Shown here: positions 10,956 through 22,220 of the stretch, in pieces
Numbering within the stretch: position 1 is the stretch's first letter
Layout: every line of letters begins with the position of its first letter
Source of the DNA: Tamarix chinensis
Taxonomy: Eukaryota; Streptophyta; Magnoliopsida; Caryophyllales; Tamaricaceae
Assembly: GCA_030549775.1 (NCBI GenBank)
Contig: CM060171.1
Span: forward strand, 140,586,859 to 140,650,858
Reading direction: 5' to 3'
DNA length: 64,000 nt
Notes under the pieces: generated by a model
What the model was told of the DNA's origin: nothing
Seen by the model: the letters and a program-made list of their open reading frames with translations, nothing else
The model's database searches: none
Translations under genes and position numbers: made by a program

Positions 10956-12719
10956 TGATGAGTTCATATTTTGACAAATTTTATACCCTTATAATCTTAT
11001 TTTTTGGTAGTTTATTTAGCTAATATAAAGGAATAATTATTGTTTTATGCTTAAGTGGTAAAAATTGCATAAATATTATTATCTGAGTTAAAATGATATA
11101 AATTATGTAAATTTAGAGCAAAATAATATTTATTAATTTTTATTAAATTTATTTTGTAGGTTTTGTTTTTAAGTAAAAGAAAAAAAAAAGATAAGACCTT
11201 TCGACCAACGACCGAAGGCCGAAGGCCTGGAACACAAAACGACGCCGCACAGGCTTTGAGGTGAAAAGGAGAAGAAAAGTCAAAGAAGAGAAAAAAAAGA
11301 GGCCCTGCGAGCCGCACGTCAGGGTGTAAAGGGCTAACGTGGAAAGGTAGGGCAGAGCCGCATGTTAATAAATAGAGTAGGGGCCTGAGGCAGAGAAAAA
11401 AGAGAGGAGGCTCGGGAGAGAGCACAGACGGTAGAAGGCAAAGCCTCTCAGGCTCGGGAGAGACAGGGGCGAGCGGCAGAGAAGAGCGCCGACGGAACGA
11501 AGAGCAACAGCAGGGCACCGCACGGACTTCGAGGACGCCGCAGCACAGCCTCCGTCAGCCCTGTCAGCGAAAAAGAAAAAAAAAAGGAAAAAGAATTGTT
11601 GTGCAGAAATCAAAGCCGAGAAGGAAGAAAAATTAGAGGAAGAATTGAATACCCGGTAGAATTTATTTCAGATAAAATTAATTTTTATCTGAATAAATTC
11701 TTAATCTTTATCCAAAATTAATGTCGGTTATTTCTTTCTCTTATTTTTAATTTATATTTTAGACAAATATTTCTGTGTAATTAATTCTTTAATTATGAGT
11801 GGCTGATTATTTATTGTTAGGGAATGAATTGAAACCCTAGATTATGATTTGACTTATAATTTTATTTTCTTTGTTTCGTGAGATTGTTTATTGACTCTAT
11901 ATTAATTGCTATCGTTTATATGTATAATTCTATCAAGTATAGTTTATTTGGTGCATGCCTTGTTCTGGTTCCTTATAAGTGACAGTATGTAGGATTATTT
12001 GCCTACTAGGTAGCCATCTAAATATACTAGAATTATATGTATAAATTGCAGCTAGGTTAGATAACAATTCACCTAATCATTTTGTGATTCTAACCAAAGT
12101 GGTAAAACGTTTCGATACGTGTGGGTCAAGAAAAGGAAATACAGCTAGACATGCTTTTTGTACTAGTATAGGTACTTAGATTGACAGCCTTCCACTTACA
12201 CTTAATGCATTAAATCTAGTTAAATATAGGAGCCGCTTGTTGCTGCTATACTGCTAGTATTTAATAAGGTTAATATTGGCGCTTTGTCGTATTAATTAAT
12301 TAAGGGAAGAAATATAAGGTGTATAGACCTGCTTTTGGTGTGCAACTTGGTCGATCTCTTTCTCACGATTAAAAGATCACTTAGAAATAAATATTATATT
12401 ACGACTTAATCTAGTGGTGGATTTTTATTTTCCTAACATATTTCTCATATCTGCGGGTTTCCCATATTTTCATTATTTTTATTATTAGTTTACTTTATTC
12501 TATTTACTCCTTTACTATTTTTATAACCCCAATTTATATTTTTCTTATTTATTTATTTAGTGTTATTTAGGATTTTTTTATTTTTATTTTTATTTTTAGT
12601 TTAAGCTAGTTAGATAGAGGTGAGCCCTCTCAATCCCCGGCCTAGAACGATACCCTATTTACCAGTGCTACAATTGACAACAAGAGGGTTTAAATTACGT
12701 GCCGGCTACGGTCACACCA
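10956..12719 (+). mobile_element. Solo LTR (1,764 bp) nested in unit A3, TSD GTGGC
   Basis: Begins TGATGAGTTCATATTTTGAC and ends CGGTCACACCA. GTGGC flanks it on both sides (10951-10955 and 12720-12724). A TATA-like TAATAAATAG lies near 11366, followed by a purine-rich leader. The 3' part has the block CCCCGGCCTAGAACGATACC, a kind of sequence seen near the ends of plant Ty3-gypsy LTRs. There is no coding capacity. Orientation is inferred from the TATA-like motif. Confidence 0.75.
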
Positions 12720-13132
12720 GTGGCTTGTGAGGTGTTGTGGTGGTGCAGGGATGAAGTAGAAGGTGGCAGGAGGCGGCACAGGTGGTTGGTGTGGCAGTGG
12801 AAGCGGCAGAGTTAGGTGGTGATGCAAAACAAAGGGAAGGGATAAAAGGAGAAGAAAGGGAGAGGGAATGAGGGCTTGAAAATGGGCAGGAGAGAGGTCG
12901 GTGAGGATAAGAAAAAGAAGAGGGAGGAGAGGGGAGTATGTGGCCGGCCGAGGCAGGCTGTGAGTGTTAGGCGGTCGGTTGGGTGGCAGGGAGAGGGAAG
13001 GGAAGAAAAGATAGAGAGGGGGCGTGTGTGAGGAGAGATAGGGTTGGTCGGGTCTAAAAGGGGTAGGAAATAGTGGGGGAGAGAGAGGGAGGTAGGGGCA
13101 GGTGCGCTGTAGTATGGGGTGGTAGTTGCAGG

Positions 13133-13864
13133 TAGGGCTGTTCACGGATCAAATATCCGATATTTCGGATATTTGATTGTCGGATATTTGAAATTTCGGA
13201 TATCTAAAAATGATATTTGATATTTGATTTGAAACTTCGGATATCCGGAAGATCGGATATTGAATTTTCGGATCGGATATCATCGGATATCAAATATATC
13301 CGATATTATTCGAATACAATTTCAAATATAAAAAAATTACCAAATGACAAATATATTTTATATATTATCTGATTTGTTGAGCGAATGTTGAGCAAATATC
13401 CGATTCGCTTAGCAAATATCCGACATACTCAACAAATATCCAATGTTAAAACTAAAATAAGAAAGGAGTGGATGAAGTATATCGGTATGCAGAATATTTT
13501 TATTTTTATTTTTATTTTTATAAATATCTAAAAAGGGATTACATTAAAAATATAATTTCAATTAAATTAAATTTTGCCTCAAATAATAAATAAAGTAAGT
13601 AAAAATTATACACAGACACATCTAAATTTATTATATACAATTATATATAAATAAAAAATTATAAAAAATATATAAATATTTTTTCTTCGGATCGGATATT
13701 ATTTGTATTTGTCGGATCGGATATTTGATTTGTTTGACTTTTCGTTGACCGGATCGGATATTTGATTTGAAAAAAAAAATCGGATCAGATATTTGTTTTT
13801 TCGGATCGGATCGCTTCGGATATCGGATCGGATAAGCAGATATCAGATAACATGAACAGCCCTA
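13133..13864. mobile_element. hAT-type MITE copy 1 (732 bp), TSD GTTGCAGG
   Basis: Terminal inverted repeats TAGGGCTGTTCA / TGAACAGCCCTA with a perfect 8-bp duplication GTTGCAGG at 13125-13132 and 13865-13872; the 8-bp length is the hAT signature. The interior is full of GGATATCGGATCGGATAT-like motifs, dense near both ends and in inverted orientation between halves. No transposase frame is present. Confidence 0.9.
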
Positions 13865-14492
13865 GTTGCAGGGTGTGGCGAAGTTGGTTGGGCATGGCAT
13901 CGAGGAAAGAAAGAAGAAGAAGAGGGAGGTGCAGGCGAAGCGAAGGGGGGAGAAAGAAATGGGGGCCAGTCCAGTCCAAGGTGGAGAAGGAAGGAAAGAA
14001 AAAGAGGTGTTGGGTCGGGCGACACATAGGTGAAGAAGGAAGAAGGGGAGAGGGGGAGATGGGCCAGCAACTCAACGAGCAGGAGGGCGAGCAGGCTGGG
14101 GCCTGGTGGCTCGAAGAGAAGGAAAAAGGAAAAAGAAAGAAAGGAGAAGAAGGATAAAGAAAAAGGAAAAAGGAAAATAGGGAAAATAAAATAGTTTAAT
14201 TTATAAAATAATAAAATGTAATATTTTTGGTAGATAAATAAATTTAATAATATAATTTAATATATGGGCTTAAAAAGATTAATTTTAGAAAAATATTAGT
14301 TTGGAAAGTTATTAAATAAAATGAGTATGGTAAAATAACAAAATATTTATTTTAATTTATTAAATATTCCTATTCAATTTTATATACTAAAAAATCCATA
14401 AAATAATTAAATTAAATTATTTTAAAAGCTAATTTATCCCAAATAAAAGTTATTTATTAAATTATAGGTTTTTAAAATTTTGGGAGATTACA

Positions 14493-14837
14493 TTAATCGG
14501 TTGGATGGATTTTACCCACTGTGTTAGGATGTTTCTGGTTCTTTCTAGTTATTTAAACTATTTGATTTGTTTTTTTTTTTAATTTGATTTTGTAAACTCT
14601 CTCTTCTATCTATATTATTATTCTCATCATTTTTAGCATTAGTATTGTTGTATCATTAGTAGAGCATGCATCTTCTGTTGGTTGTTCTATTTTTTCTTTC
14701 ATCAAGCATAAGTTAGGTGATGATCGCACCTCTCTCATGGTTGATGTGACATTAACATTCCCGGTTTGGCTTTTATAATGCTTCCGCATTGTCATTAAAA
14801 TAAAATATTATGGTTCAAAATTTTGGGGATGATACAA
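14493..14837 (+). mobile_element. 3' end of a diverged LTR-like unit (family C)
   Basis: Ends TTTTGGGGATGATACA. The preceding 150 bp (AAGCATAAGTTAGGTGATGATC..., ATGCTTCCGCATTGT) matches segments before 18222 and 57382 that also end in a GGGTG(C/T)TATA-like terminus. Unit A3 seems to be inserted into this unit: the sequence either side of A3 (GAGTTAGGCTAG / TTAATCGGTTGG) resembles the uninterrupted GAGTTAAGCTAACCGATG at 17892. Confidence 0.5.
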
Positions 14838-16889
14838 AAATGCACATGAAATCATAATTATACAAATCTAAAATAACTTAAATCCACATAAAATAATAAG
14901 ATCAAGGGTTATTCATTACATGTCGAGGCATATTCATCATGAATCCATTGTATTTCCAACGATGATCAATAAAATATCCATCACACACCAACAATATATC
15001 AAGGTTTCAACAAAAACAAATTATGTTAAAATCATGCAACTCATTCTGTCACCCAAAATCTCATACTTACATATTAATACCTCTAAGATTAAACCGTCTT
15101 ACCACCATTTGACTATATTATCAACCATTATTTCTATGTAAAGATAATCATCCATTTATGAAATTTAACATAATGCAACATAACACATATCTTATATCTA
15201 GAAAATTGATCACATTTTCTATTAGCCAAATCTTTGATCAAAAAAATAAACTCGTAGATCACTAATTCAAAATTCTTAGGATTGATCACCTTAAAAAAAT
15301 GAGGATAAATATTTAAGATGAGCATAAATTATAGTTATGAAAATGGAGGGGAAATAAGTGAAATAGAAAGAAAAAAAACTCTTGGATATGAATGATTGAA
15401 AAAAAAAAAACTACAAAAACTACCCCAAACCACCAAGGAACACCAATAAAATGATAGGATATGTAGGAGAGCATTTAGAAAAGTGAAACATAAGGGAAAA
15501 TCTGAGGGAAGATGCTCCAAAGCATAAGCAAAGTTCATCATGATAAAATCAAAAACAAAATGCTTTGCTACTATTGTTATAGCACCAATTTCTCGATAAG
15601 GGAGGAAAAGGGGGGAAGAAGGTTTAATGAGAAATTGGTGCTTAAATATAGTTTGAAATTAAAGGAAAATGCCTAATAGAATGCATAAAACAAATCAAAA
15701 AGGAAGAAGCCTAAACAAAGGCACACACTTAGCTAAAAATCAATTGTAACAATTTGTGGTTGTTCGAGAGCCAAAAGTTAGGGTAAAAATGAGAGGGTGG
15801 AACCATGAAAAAAAAGGGTGAAAGATTTTTTAAATGTAGTATTCATTTCAAGGAACAAAACCAATTCAAAATTAAGTAAAATAATGGAAATTAATTGGGA
15901 AAATATAGGGCTAGAAGTTGCAAAGTTATTAACCAAAAATTGAAGGAGAAAAGAGCTTAAATTGTGTGTTTTGCAATAATTTCTAACATGAACATGAAGT
16001 GAAAAACTTGAGGAATAAGGGGGATGAAGGTTGGCATGAAATAATATAGGAGTGGGGGTGTTTTTTGTCACAAACTTGACCATAATATGGAAGAGAATGA
16101 GTCATGTAAGGTATGTTAGGTGGGTAATATAAGATGATGGGGTTTTGGGTATAGTTTGAGTTATAGTTAGGATTTAGTTCAATAAATCAAATAAACCAAA
16201 AATATTTTCACCAAAGACAAGAAAGGCTCAATTCAGGTACGTGAGGGTATATTATCAATTTCATAAATCTTTAGGCTAATTAAATGGGTAGAAAGGCTAG
16301 AAAATTGAGATTCATCAAGAAAAAATAGCAAATGAATTCCAAATTTTAGAAACCCAAATATAGAAATTATTTGGATTTGAAGAATATTAGAAACTCAAAT
16401 AATGGAAAATGAGTGAAAATGGATATTCCGTAGAATCTTATTTTTCCACAAATGAGCAAAATGAATAACATAGGGTTCAAATTACCATGGATGGATGTGG
16501 AATAATTTTTTAAAAAACCAAATGTATATTAATATTCATTCTCTATTTTTGTATTCCAAACAAATTAAAATGGATCAAAATTACTAAAATAATTTAATTG
16601 AGTAAATAGAAATTACCATGATTTAATTACTCAAAAGGAATGGGTGAACTAGAATGGAATAGAAAGAGGTTATAAGCTCATAAATACTTTTAGAATTAGT
16701 TGAGTTAAAAACATGTGAAGAGGACGAAGTTGGAAGAATTGCAAAAAATGTAACTTTCTACAAATTAATAAAATGAAATGTGGAATGTTCAAATTTAATA
16801 TGAATGGCTCAAAAATCAATATTAAAGTTTTTGGAAATTTATTATAAGTCTAATTACATAGTGATTAGGGTAGAGAAAAATGGGATGTT
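14838..16889. other. Unassigned AT-rich DNA
   Basis: No coding sequence. Contains a 14-bp inverted repeat (AGCACCAATTTCTC at 15582 and GAGAAATTGGTGCT near 15631) with about a 35-bp loop. Possibly the body of an old LTR-like unit whose GGGATGTTATA terminus is at 16893. Confidence 0.4.
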
Positions 16890-18222
16890 ATAGTGAAACA
16901 TGAGTAGGGTGATCTATATATCAACCCTAAGGTTTAGCGAAAGGCTAAAACCTTTGTGTTATGTGAGAATTTAGTGTTATCTATAAATACTATGTTATGT
17001 TTGGCGTAATTTATAAACAACCATGGATAATGTAATTTTACAAAACATGGTCTATAGACTCTCTGTCACTTCATGTATTATAAAATATAAGGGACCCTAT
17101 TTGATTAGAGATTCGGTACCTACTCTTCTGTAATTGGGTTCTACGAACCCTACATGAAGTGTGACGCTTAAAGAATATGATACTTTTGGAAAGTGATGTA
17201 GCTGCCATCGTTGGTGGGTGAATATAACTCAACCCATTATGGCATTAGGTGTCACAAGTGAGGTCATGTACGACATCCCTTAACTTTAATGACCATAGGT
17301 AGTGTATTGTGGCTATCCTTATTTTGGTGTGAGCTACCATGGCTATTGGCCATGAGTAGTGGGTGTGTATAGATGAACATTTTTGTGTTATTTGGTCTAC
17401 CATGGATGTTGGCTATAAGTAGCGGGCATGTATAATCCAGCATTTCCATGCTATTTCGTCTATGAGAGATGTTGGGCATTATTAGTGGAATGTGTGTTTC
17501 CCCTTTTTACGTAGTATATTTTTCATCATTTGGATGGGTGTAACATAATTCATGTGTTACCCTTGATTGATATTACAAGTGTTATATATTATGGATCATG
17601 CCTGTGTTTCATATAATGCATTGTCTGTAAGATGTGATTACTATCCCCCAATGATAGCCTAGTTGTATGCAATGCCACATACTTTGTTCCATGTGAACCT
17701 TGCTTATATGTAATAGTTAAATATTACTAGCACAACACATCATACTAATATTTTTTCATCTTCAATGTCTATTCAATTGATAGATGACATGTATGTGTAG
17801 GGTGTTGATGCCCTAGTGGATTATAAGTATGATAGTTAACTCTCTAGTAATGGTCATTGATGTTTGCTTGATTGATAGTGATATTAGCTTAGAGTTAAGC
17901 TAACCGATGTTAGCAGCTTTGGCCTTTTCATGAGAACATTTTATGATATATCAATTATTTAAACTCTTGGTTTAAACTCTTTATCTTTGAATAAGTGTTG
18001 TTGTATTGTATTTATATCTCTTTTTTAGATAATACTTGTTTGTATGATGTTAAGCAAGTTTAATTATGTACTTCTTGGCCTTGCACTCAACATCAATTAT
18101 GTGAATGATCACACATCTCTTGATGTTGGATGTGGCAGTTTTACCCTCATTTATGGATATTACTTCCACACCACTCTTTCAAAATAAATTTTTAAAGTTG
18201 TGAAAAAATGAGGGTGCTATAA
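16890..18222 (+). mobile_element. LTR-like unit, family C, 3' part
   Basis: Ends TGAGGGTGCTATA near 18222. It contains a degenerate repeat around 17264-17500 (blocks such as CTACCATGGATGTTGGC) and the ATCACACATCTCTTGATGTTGG...ACTTCCACACC segment shared with 14690-14800 and 57280-57340. The left boundary is uncertain; another GGGATGTTATA terminus lies at 16893. Confidence 0.4.
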
Positions 18223-18859
18223 ACCTTGATGTGAATCAAAGGGGAGAGAAGTGTTGGATCAATTATTCCTTGAGTTATGACTCCATCCAGTTGAAACTTG
18301 AAGAAGAAAATTGGTTTTTTGTGCAGGTTATACTTGATTCAAGTTGCAAAGTGTTGCTGGTTACTTTGAATGATACCAATCATTCAAAGGCTCGAATGAT
18401 GAAGGTTAAACCTCGGTTTTTGCTTTGATAAAAAGAGACTTGGAAGAGAGAATACACAAAGGCCAAGCTGGTTAGATTCTAAGTTCAAAAAATTCTATTA
18501 TTCCTTATGCATTAGGCAGTACAAGTAGATATATATAGGGGAGGGAGGCTCGTCGAATACAAGTCTTAACCAGCCGAGTTCCCTCTTAATTTAAGACCAT
18601 TTAATCACTTGAATTAAGCCCATATAACATCTAAGCTTAATCATAATATCATCATCTAAATGATACTAATGACTAACATTACAAAAACATACAATCAACT
18701 ATGATACATACATGAAATTACATCAAACCCTAGCTTACATAAAATACACTTAGGGTTTACAAAAAGTTTAATATAACTAATGATAATCATCACCATATCT
18801 TCTTGTTGTAAAGTGTCATTCCATGTATGCTATAGTCTTTCATGCTTTGAATGCTTGTA

Positions 18860-20240
18860 CACTTAAAGTGTGTTAACATCTTCTCCTTGCAAATATGTAA
18901 CATACCTGCAAGAATATCTTGAATTGTTTTCAATACCAAGCATAGACATATTATCAAGAACATTTAATATGATTGGCTCCAATATTAAGAAAGTTAATTC
19001 TTTCTTACCTTGAGAATCAATAGGAGTATGAGAATCATTAGATGCTCCTGCATCAAACCTTGTTGTGGGTACTTGCCAACCAATGTTGTGAACGCAATAG
19101 TAAGAATTTGTTCCAAAAATGTTATGGAGAGGAAACCAAGTAACATGTTCATTCACTGCCAACTCTATACCTTATTGAGCTAATGCATTAGAAGGAAATT
19201 TAGTATTGCTAAATATATGACAATCCTGAACATTCCATAGCTTCCAAAATCCTAAAGCAAAGGAAGTAGCCTGAGGGGATGGCCCAAAGCTAATGACCTT
19301 TAATTTGCTAATTTGATAACTAGCCAATCATGTAGAGACATACTTAAAAGTCTGAGAGAGTAATATTAGGGCCAAGTCGATCCTAAAATTCTCTACTGAA
19401 CCAATATTCTTGTGACACACAAAGTAATGACTCTTTCTCTCTGCATCATTCACAATCAAAATCCTCAGTGAGTTGGTGCTCCCGTCGCTTCAAATTAGTT
19501 AGAAAGACATCGTGTAAAGCAAGCTAAGTAAACAAAAAAAAACCTTGCTAGAGCACTTTAACAGGCCATTTGGATTTGGGTGAATCAGAGTGAGGGTAAA
19601 AATTAAAAATTAACCTAAGTAAAGGAAATGAATATGAATTAAGGTGAACTTTTTTTAAATATTGTTTGGATGATATTAATCTCACTAAGTGAATTGGAGT
19701 GAATATTTAAAAAAATCACATTTGGATTGAGATTAACTAGGGTGAATTTATTTATGTTATCACCTTCACCTCCGTTACCCCCAAAATTAGAGATTAACAA
19801 AAATGCAATTATAAGGGTGAATGAAAAATAGGAGGTTAGCAAAAAATGAGATTAATTGAGGTGAACGGAGTTGATACTTTAATCTCAATTCATCTAGTTA
19901 AGATTAACAAAATCCATTCTCAGTTGCGATGAATCAATTGATTCACCTTTATTAACCCCCATTCACCTCAAATCAAATGGAGCATAAGAAGTCAAACATT
20001 GCTCTATATGGATGCTTTAACAGATTGTTTATCCCGTCGTAGTTCATGAGCAAAGGAAACTGAAAATATTTCATCACTCGATAAGCCCCAAGTAAGGGTA
20101 TCTACCTCCCTATTTTCTCATGGAGTCTAGGTGCTTGTAATAGAATCAACTACTCAATGTGGCATAGTTGCTAGAACTTCTCCTAGGTCCACCCACCACA
20201 ATGAACGATAAAACTAGTTATCGAACTCATCAAAAGATCT
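18860..20240 (-). pseudogene. LINE 3' remnant (zf-RVT / RNase H-like region)
   Basis: The minus strand encodes DTLTWGLSSDEIFSVSFAHE, like D...W.....G.FSVKSAY before zf-RVT. Past the MITE it gives KCSSKVFF, a CxxC-like CEWCREKESLL, FWKLWNVQDCHIFSNTKFPS (like the W.LW..RN..IF motif) and VPTTRFDAGASND. The order and motifs fit the C-terminal part of plant L1-type ORF2. Stops and frame changes show decay. The Tourist-like MITE at 19562-19984 interrupts it. Confidence 0.6.
19562..19984. mobile_element. Tourist-like (PIF/Harbinger) MITE, 423 bp
   Basis: Ends CAGGCCATTTGGATTTGGGT and, inverted on the right, TGCTCCATTTGATTTGAGGT form imperfect terminal inverted repeats. TAA lies on both sides (19559-19561 and 19985-19987), the typical 3-bp target. 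The interior is AT-rich with many GGTGAAT/ATTCACC motifs in both orientations. No coding capacity. Confidence 0.65.
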
Positions 20241-22105
20241 TCATTAGCATCTGTAGTAATGTAGTGAAAAGAAAAACTTATTACAAATCCATTATTGAAT
20301 TAATTAATGAGTAGTAGTAATGAATGACACATTTTAAACTAAATTAAAGGTGAGTCAATTAGTAGTAACTAAGTTTCTTAGCATATGTGAAAAATCCCAA
20401 AACTTCATCTATCAAAAACGAAGGGAACATCTTTTTTTAAATCATGCAACACATCTCTCTTAATTGTTTTTATTGAACTTTATAAAACCACAAAATACAG
20501 GATCACAAACATCTTTCAGTTTCACAACTACAATTAACTATAGATACAAGCCAAAGGGAAAGAAAATTAAGAGCAATGCCATTTGTTTTCTAAGTTATGG
20601 ACAAATTAAGGGTTCAGATTGGAATCTCCTCTTTTCATATTTGTACATGGGTATGGTAGTTGTAATACCTATATGATAAATTATACAGATTAAGGGTTCA
20701 TATTTGTTTTCTAACTCTCTTAATTATGTACAAAATATTTGTGGACAATACATATAAATTTCTAAATTATAACATTTGTTCAAATTTCTTCAAAAGAAAC
20801 AAATCAAAATTAATCTCAACCATCTAAAAGATATAATTTTTTGGTTTTAAATATCAAAATTTCTTATCTTAGATTTGGGAACTAAAATATCAAAAATTTT
20901 CAAAGATGAAGGAGATGAGTAAGAGCAAAAGAAAAATATATTGCATGTGTCAGAAATTTTTTTAAAAAAAAAAGTAAAACAAGAGAACAAAAAAAAGAGC
21001 CAAAATTTGAAGGGTGAAACTCTAAATCAGATATACGGGAAAAAAAGAAAAGAAAAAACCCAAAAACCCCACACAACTAATTGATATATGAATAGGATAT
21101 TGAGCAAAGGTTCAGCTAATTTTTTTATAGTTAAAAATAACATAAATATACATAAAAGTTAGGAACTATGTATATAGTTTAGGTGCGGAGAGTTCGTAAT
21201 ATAATCAGAGATCATAGATTTAATACCCATTAAATTTTTATGGAAAAAAAATTAATGAAAAAGTTCAAAATTATGGAAAGCCGGAGTCAAAACCAATCAA
21301 GCCAGACAGTTCGACCAGTTAGACAAGTTGACTGAATCACCCTAACCAGTTTTACCCAAACAATTAAAAAGACATTATTTTTATAAATAAATAGATAGTG
21401 TATAGGATCCCTGCTCGATAACCGATCAAATTAATTGAGACGGCCGTTCTGGCTTAGTAATTAGATTACCGGAAAAATTCAGATATATAGGAGTCCGGCA
21501 AATAAAAAGAGACAAGGTGGGGGTTTTGGGGGTGGGGGGGGGGGACGAGTACTAGTAAAGAAATAAGAGGGGTAAGGTCGTTCAAAGAGGGGCATAGCTC
21601 ACAAAAGGGGAAAGAAAAACATTTGCTTAATAACGCCATGTATTTAACACACATTTCTAAGTTGACACTTGACACCCAATATGTGAAAAAATACTAGAAG
21701 CATATCCACTGCCTTAAGGACAATGGCTAACAAGATCCCTTGATAATTAATTTCAGACGAACATGTTGCTCCTGAAAATTACTTCAAAGGAGGAGAAAAT
21801 ATATAAGTCGAAGTATTGATTATGGAGCATAGATAACCTAAGGCAGAGCTTTACAGAATCCAAGATATATTCCTCTAATAAAATCATGACATCAATTCAG
21901 AACCATGTTTACAATCTAAAGATCCTCCTGATTAGAACCTTCAGTCAATATTTGAATGAGACATAAAACTGACCGTTTATCCACCAACTGCATAGTTGGA
22001 GGAAAAGATCCAAATACCCTATCCTTTCTAGCATCTGTATAAACTTAAGAGTAGGCAAAAGACGACCGCTGAGCTACTTAAGGTTGCAGCAGGGAGGAGG
22101 AAGAA
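20241..22105. other. Unassigned DNA downstream of the AIM24-like gene
   Basis: AT-rich, with an uninterrupted G run near 21534-21543. The 3' UTR and poly(A) site of the AIM24-like gene must lie just below 22106, but no signal stands out. Confidence 0.4.
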
Positions 22106-22220
22106 TCATACATCGGTCAATAACAAAGATGATACAATTACAACATAGGCTAAGAAAAAGAAAATGGCTAGCTGAATGAAAAATTTTGGATTTTCCCTCA
22201 TGTTCGGAGCAGTCACGGCC
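22106..22220 (-). CDS. AIM24: AIM24-like exon 10 and stop codon
   Basis: One base completing an arginine codon, 37 codons and a TGA at 22106-22108. It encodes AVTAPNMRENPKFF, then a hydrophobic run (about IQLAIFFFLAYVVIVSS), then LLLTDV. Acceptor TTTTGCAG. It is the expected family C-terminus, including a probable membrane-spanning tail. Confidence 0.92.

Larger units (their letters stand above)
7210..14492 (-). mobile_element. Giant LTR unit A3, inverted, with two nested insertions
   Basis: Read on the minus strand, it runs from TGTAATCTCCCAAAA at 14492 to TTGGGGGTATTACA at 7210. Removing the nested solo LTR (10956-12719) and hAT MITE (13133-13864) with their duplications leaves about 4.77 kb, close to A1 and A2. 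The expected parts occur in inverted order: hairpin 7309-7354, 56-bp repeats about 7862-8150, AT-rich stretch, purine-rich plus strand (the C/T block) with GATAAATAC near 10899, and AT-rich end. Flanks CTAGT and TTAAT do not form a clear TSD, so one end may be altered. Confidence 0.65.

Noticed and set aside
10468..10977. Minus-strand 169-codon Pro/Ser-rich frame
   Set aside because: C/T-rich block of unit A3, running across the border of the nested solo LTR at 10956.
11051..11613. Minus-strand frames of 155 and 82 codons, Ser/Leu/Arg-rich
   Set aside because: They lie antisense inside the 1,764-bp solo LTR in its purine-rich leader. No known domain, and composition explains the lack of stops.
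12690..14157. Pro-rich minus frames and a Lys/Arg/Glu-rich plus frame
   Set aside because: Both result from the C/T-biased block of unit A3 and are interrupted by the hAT MITE.
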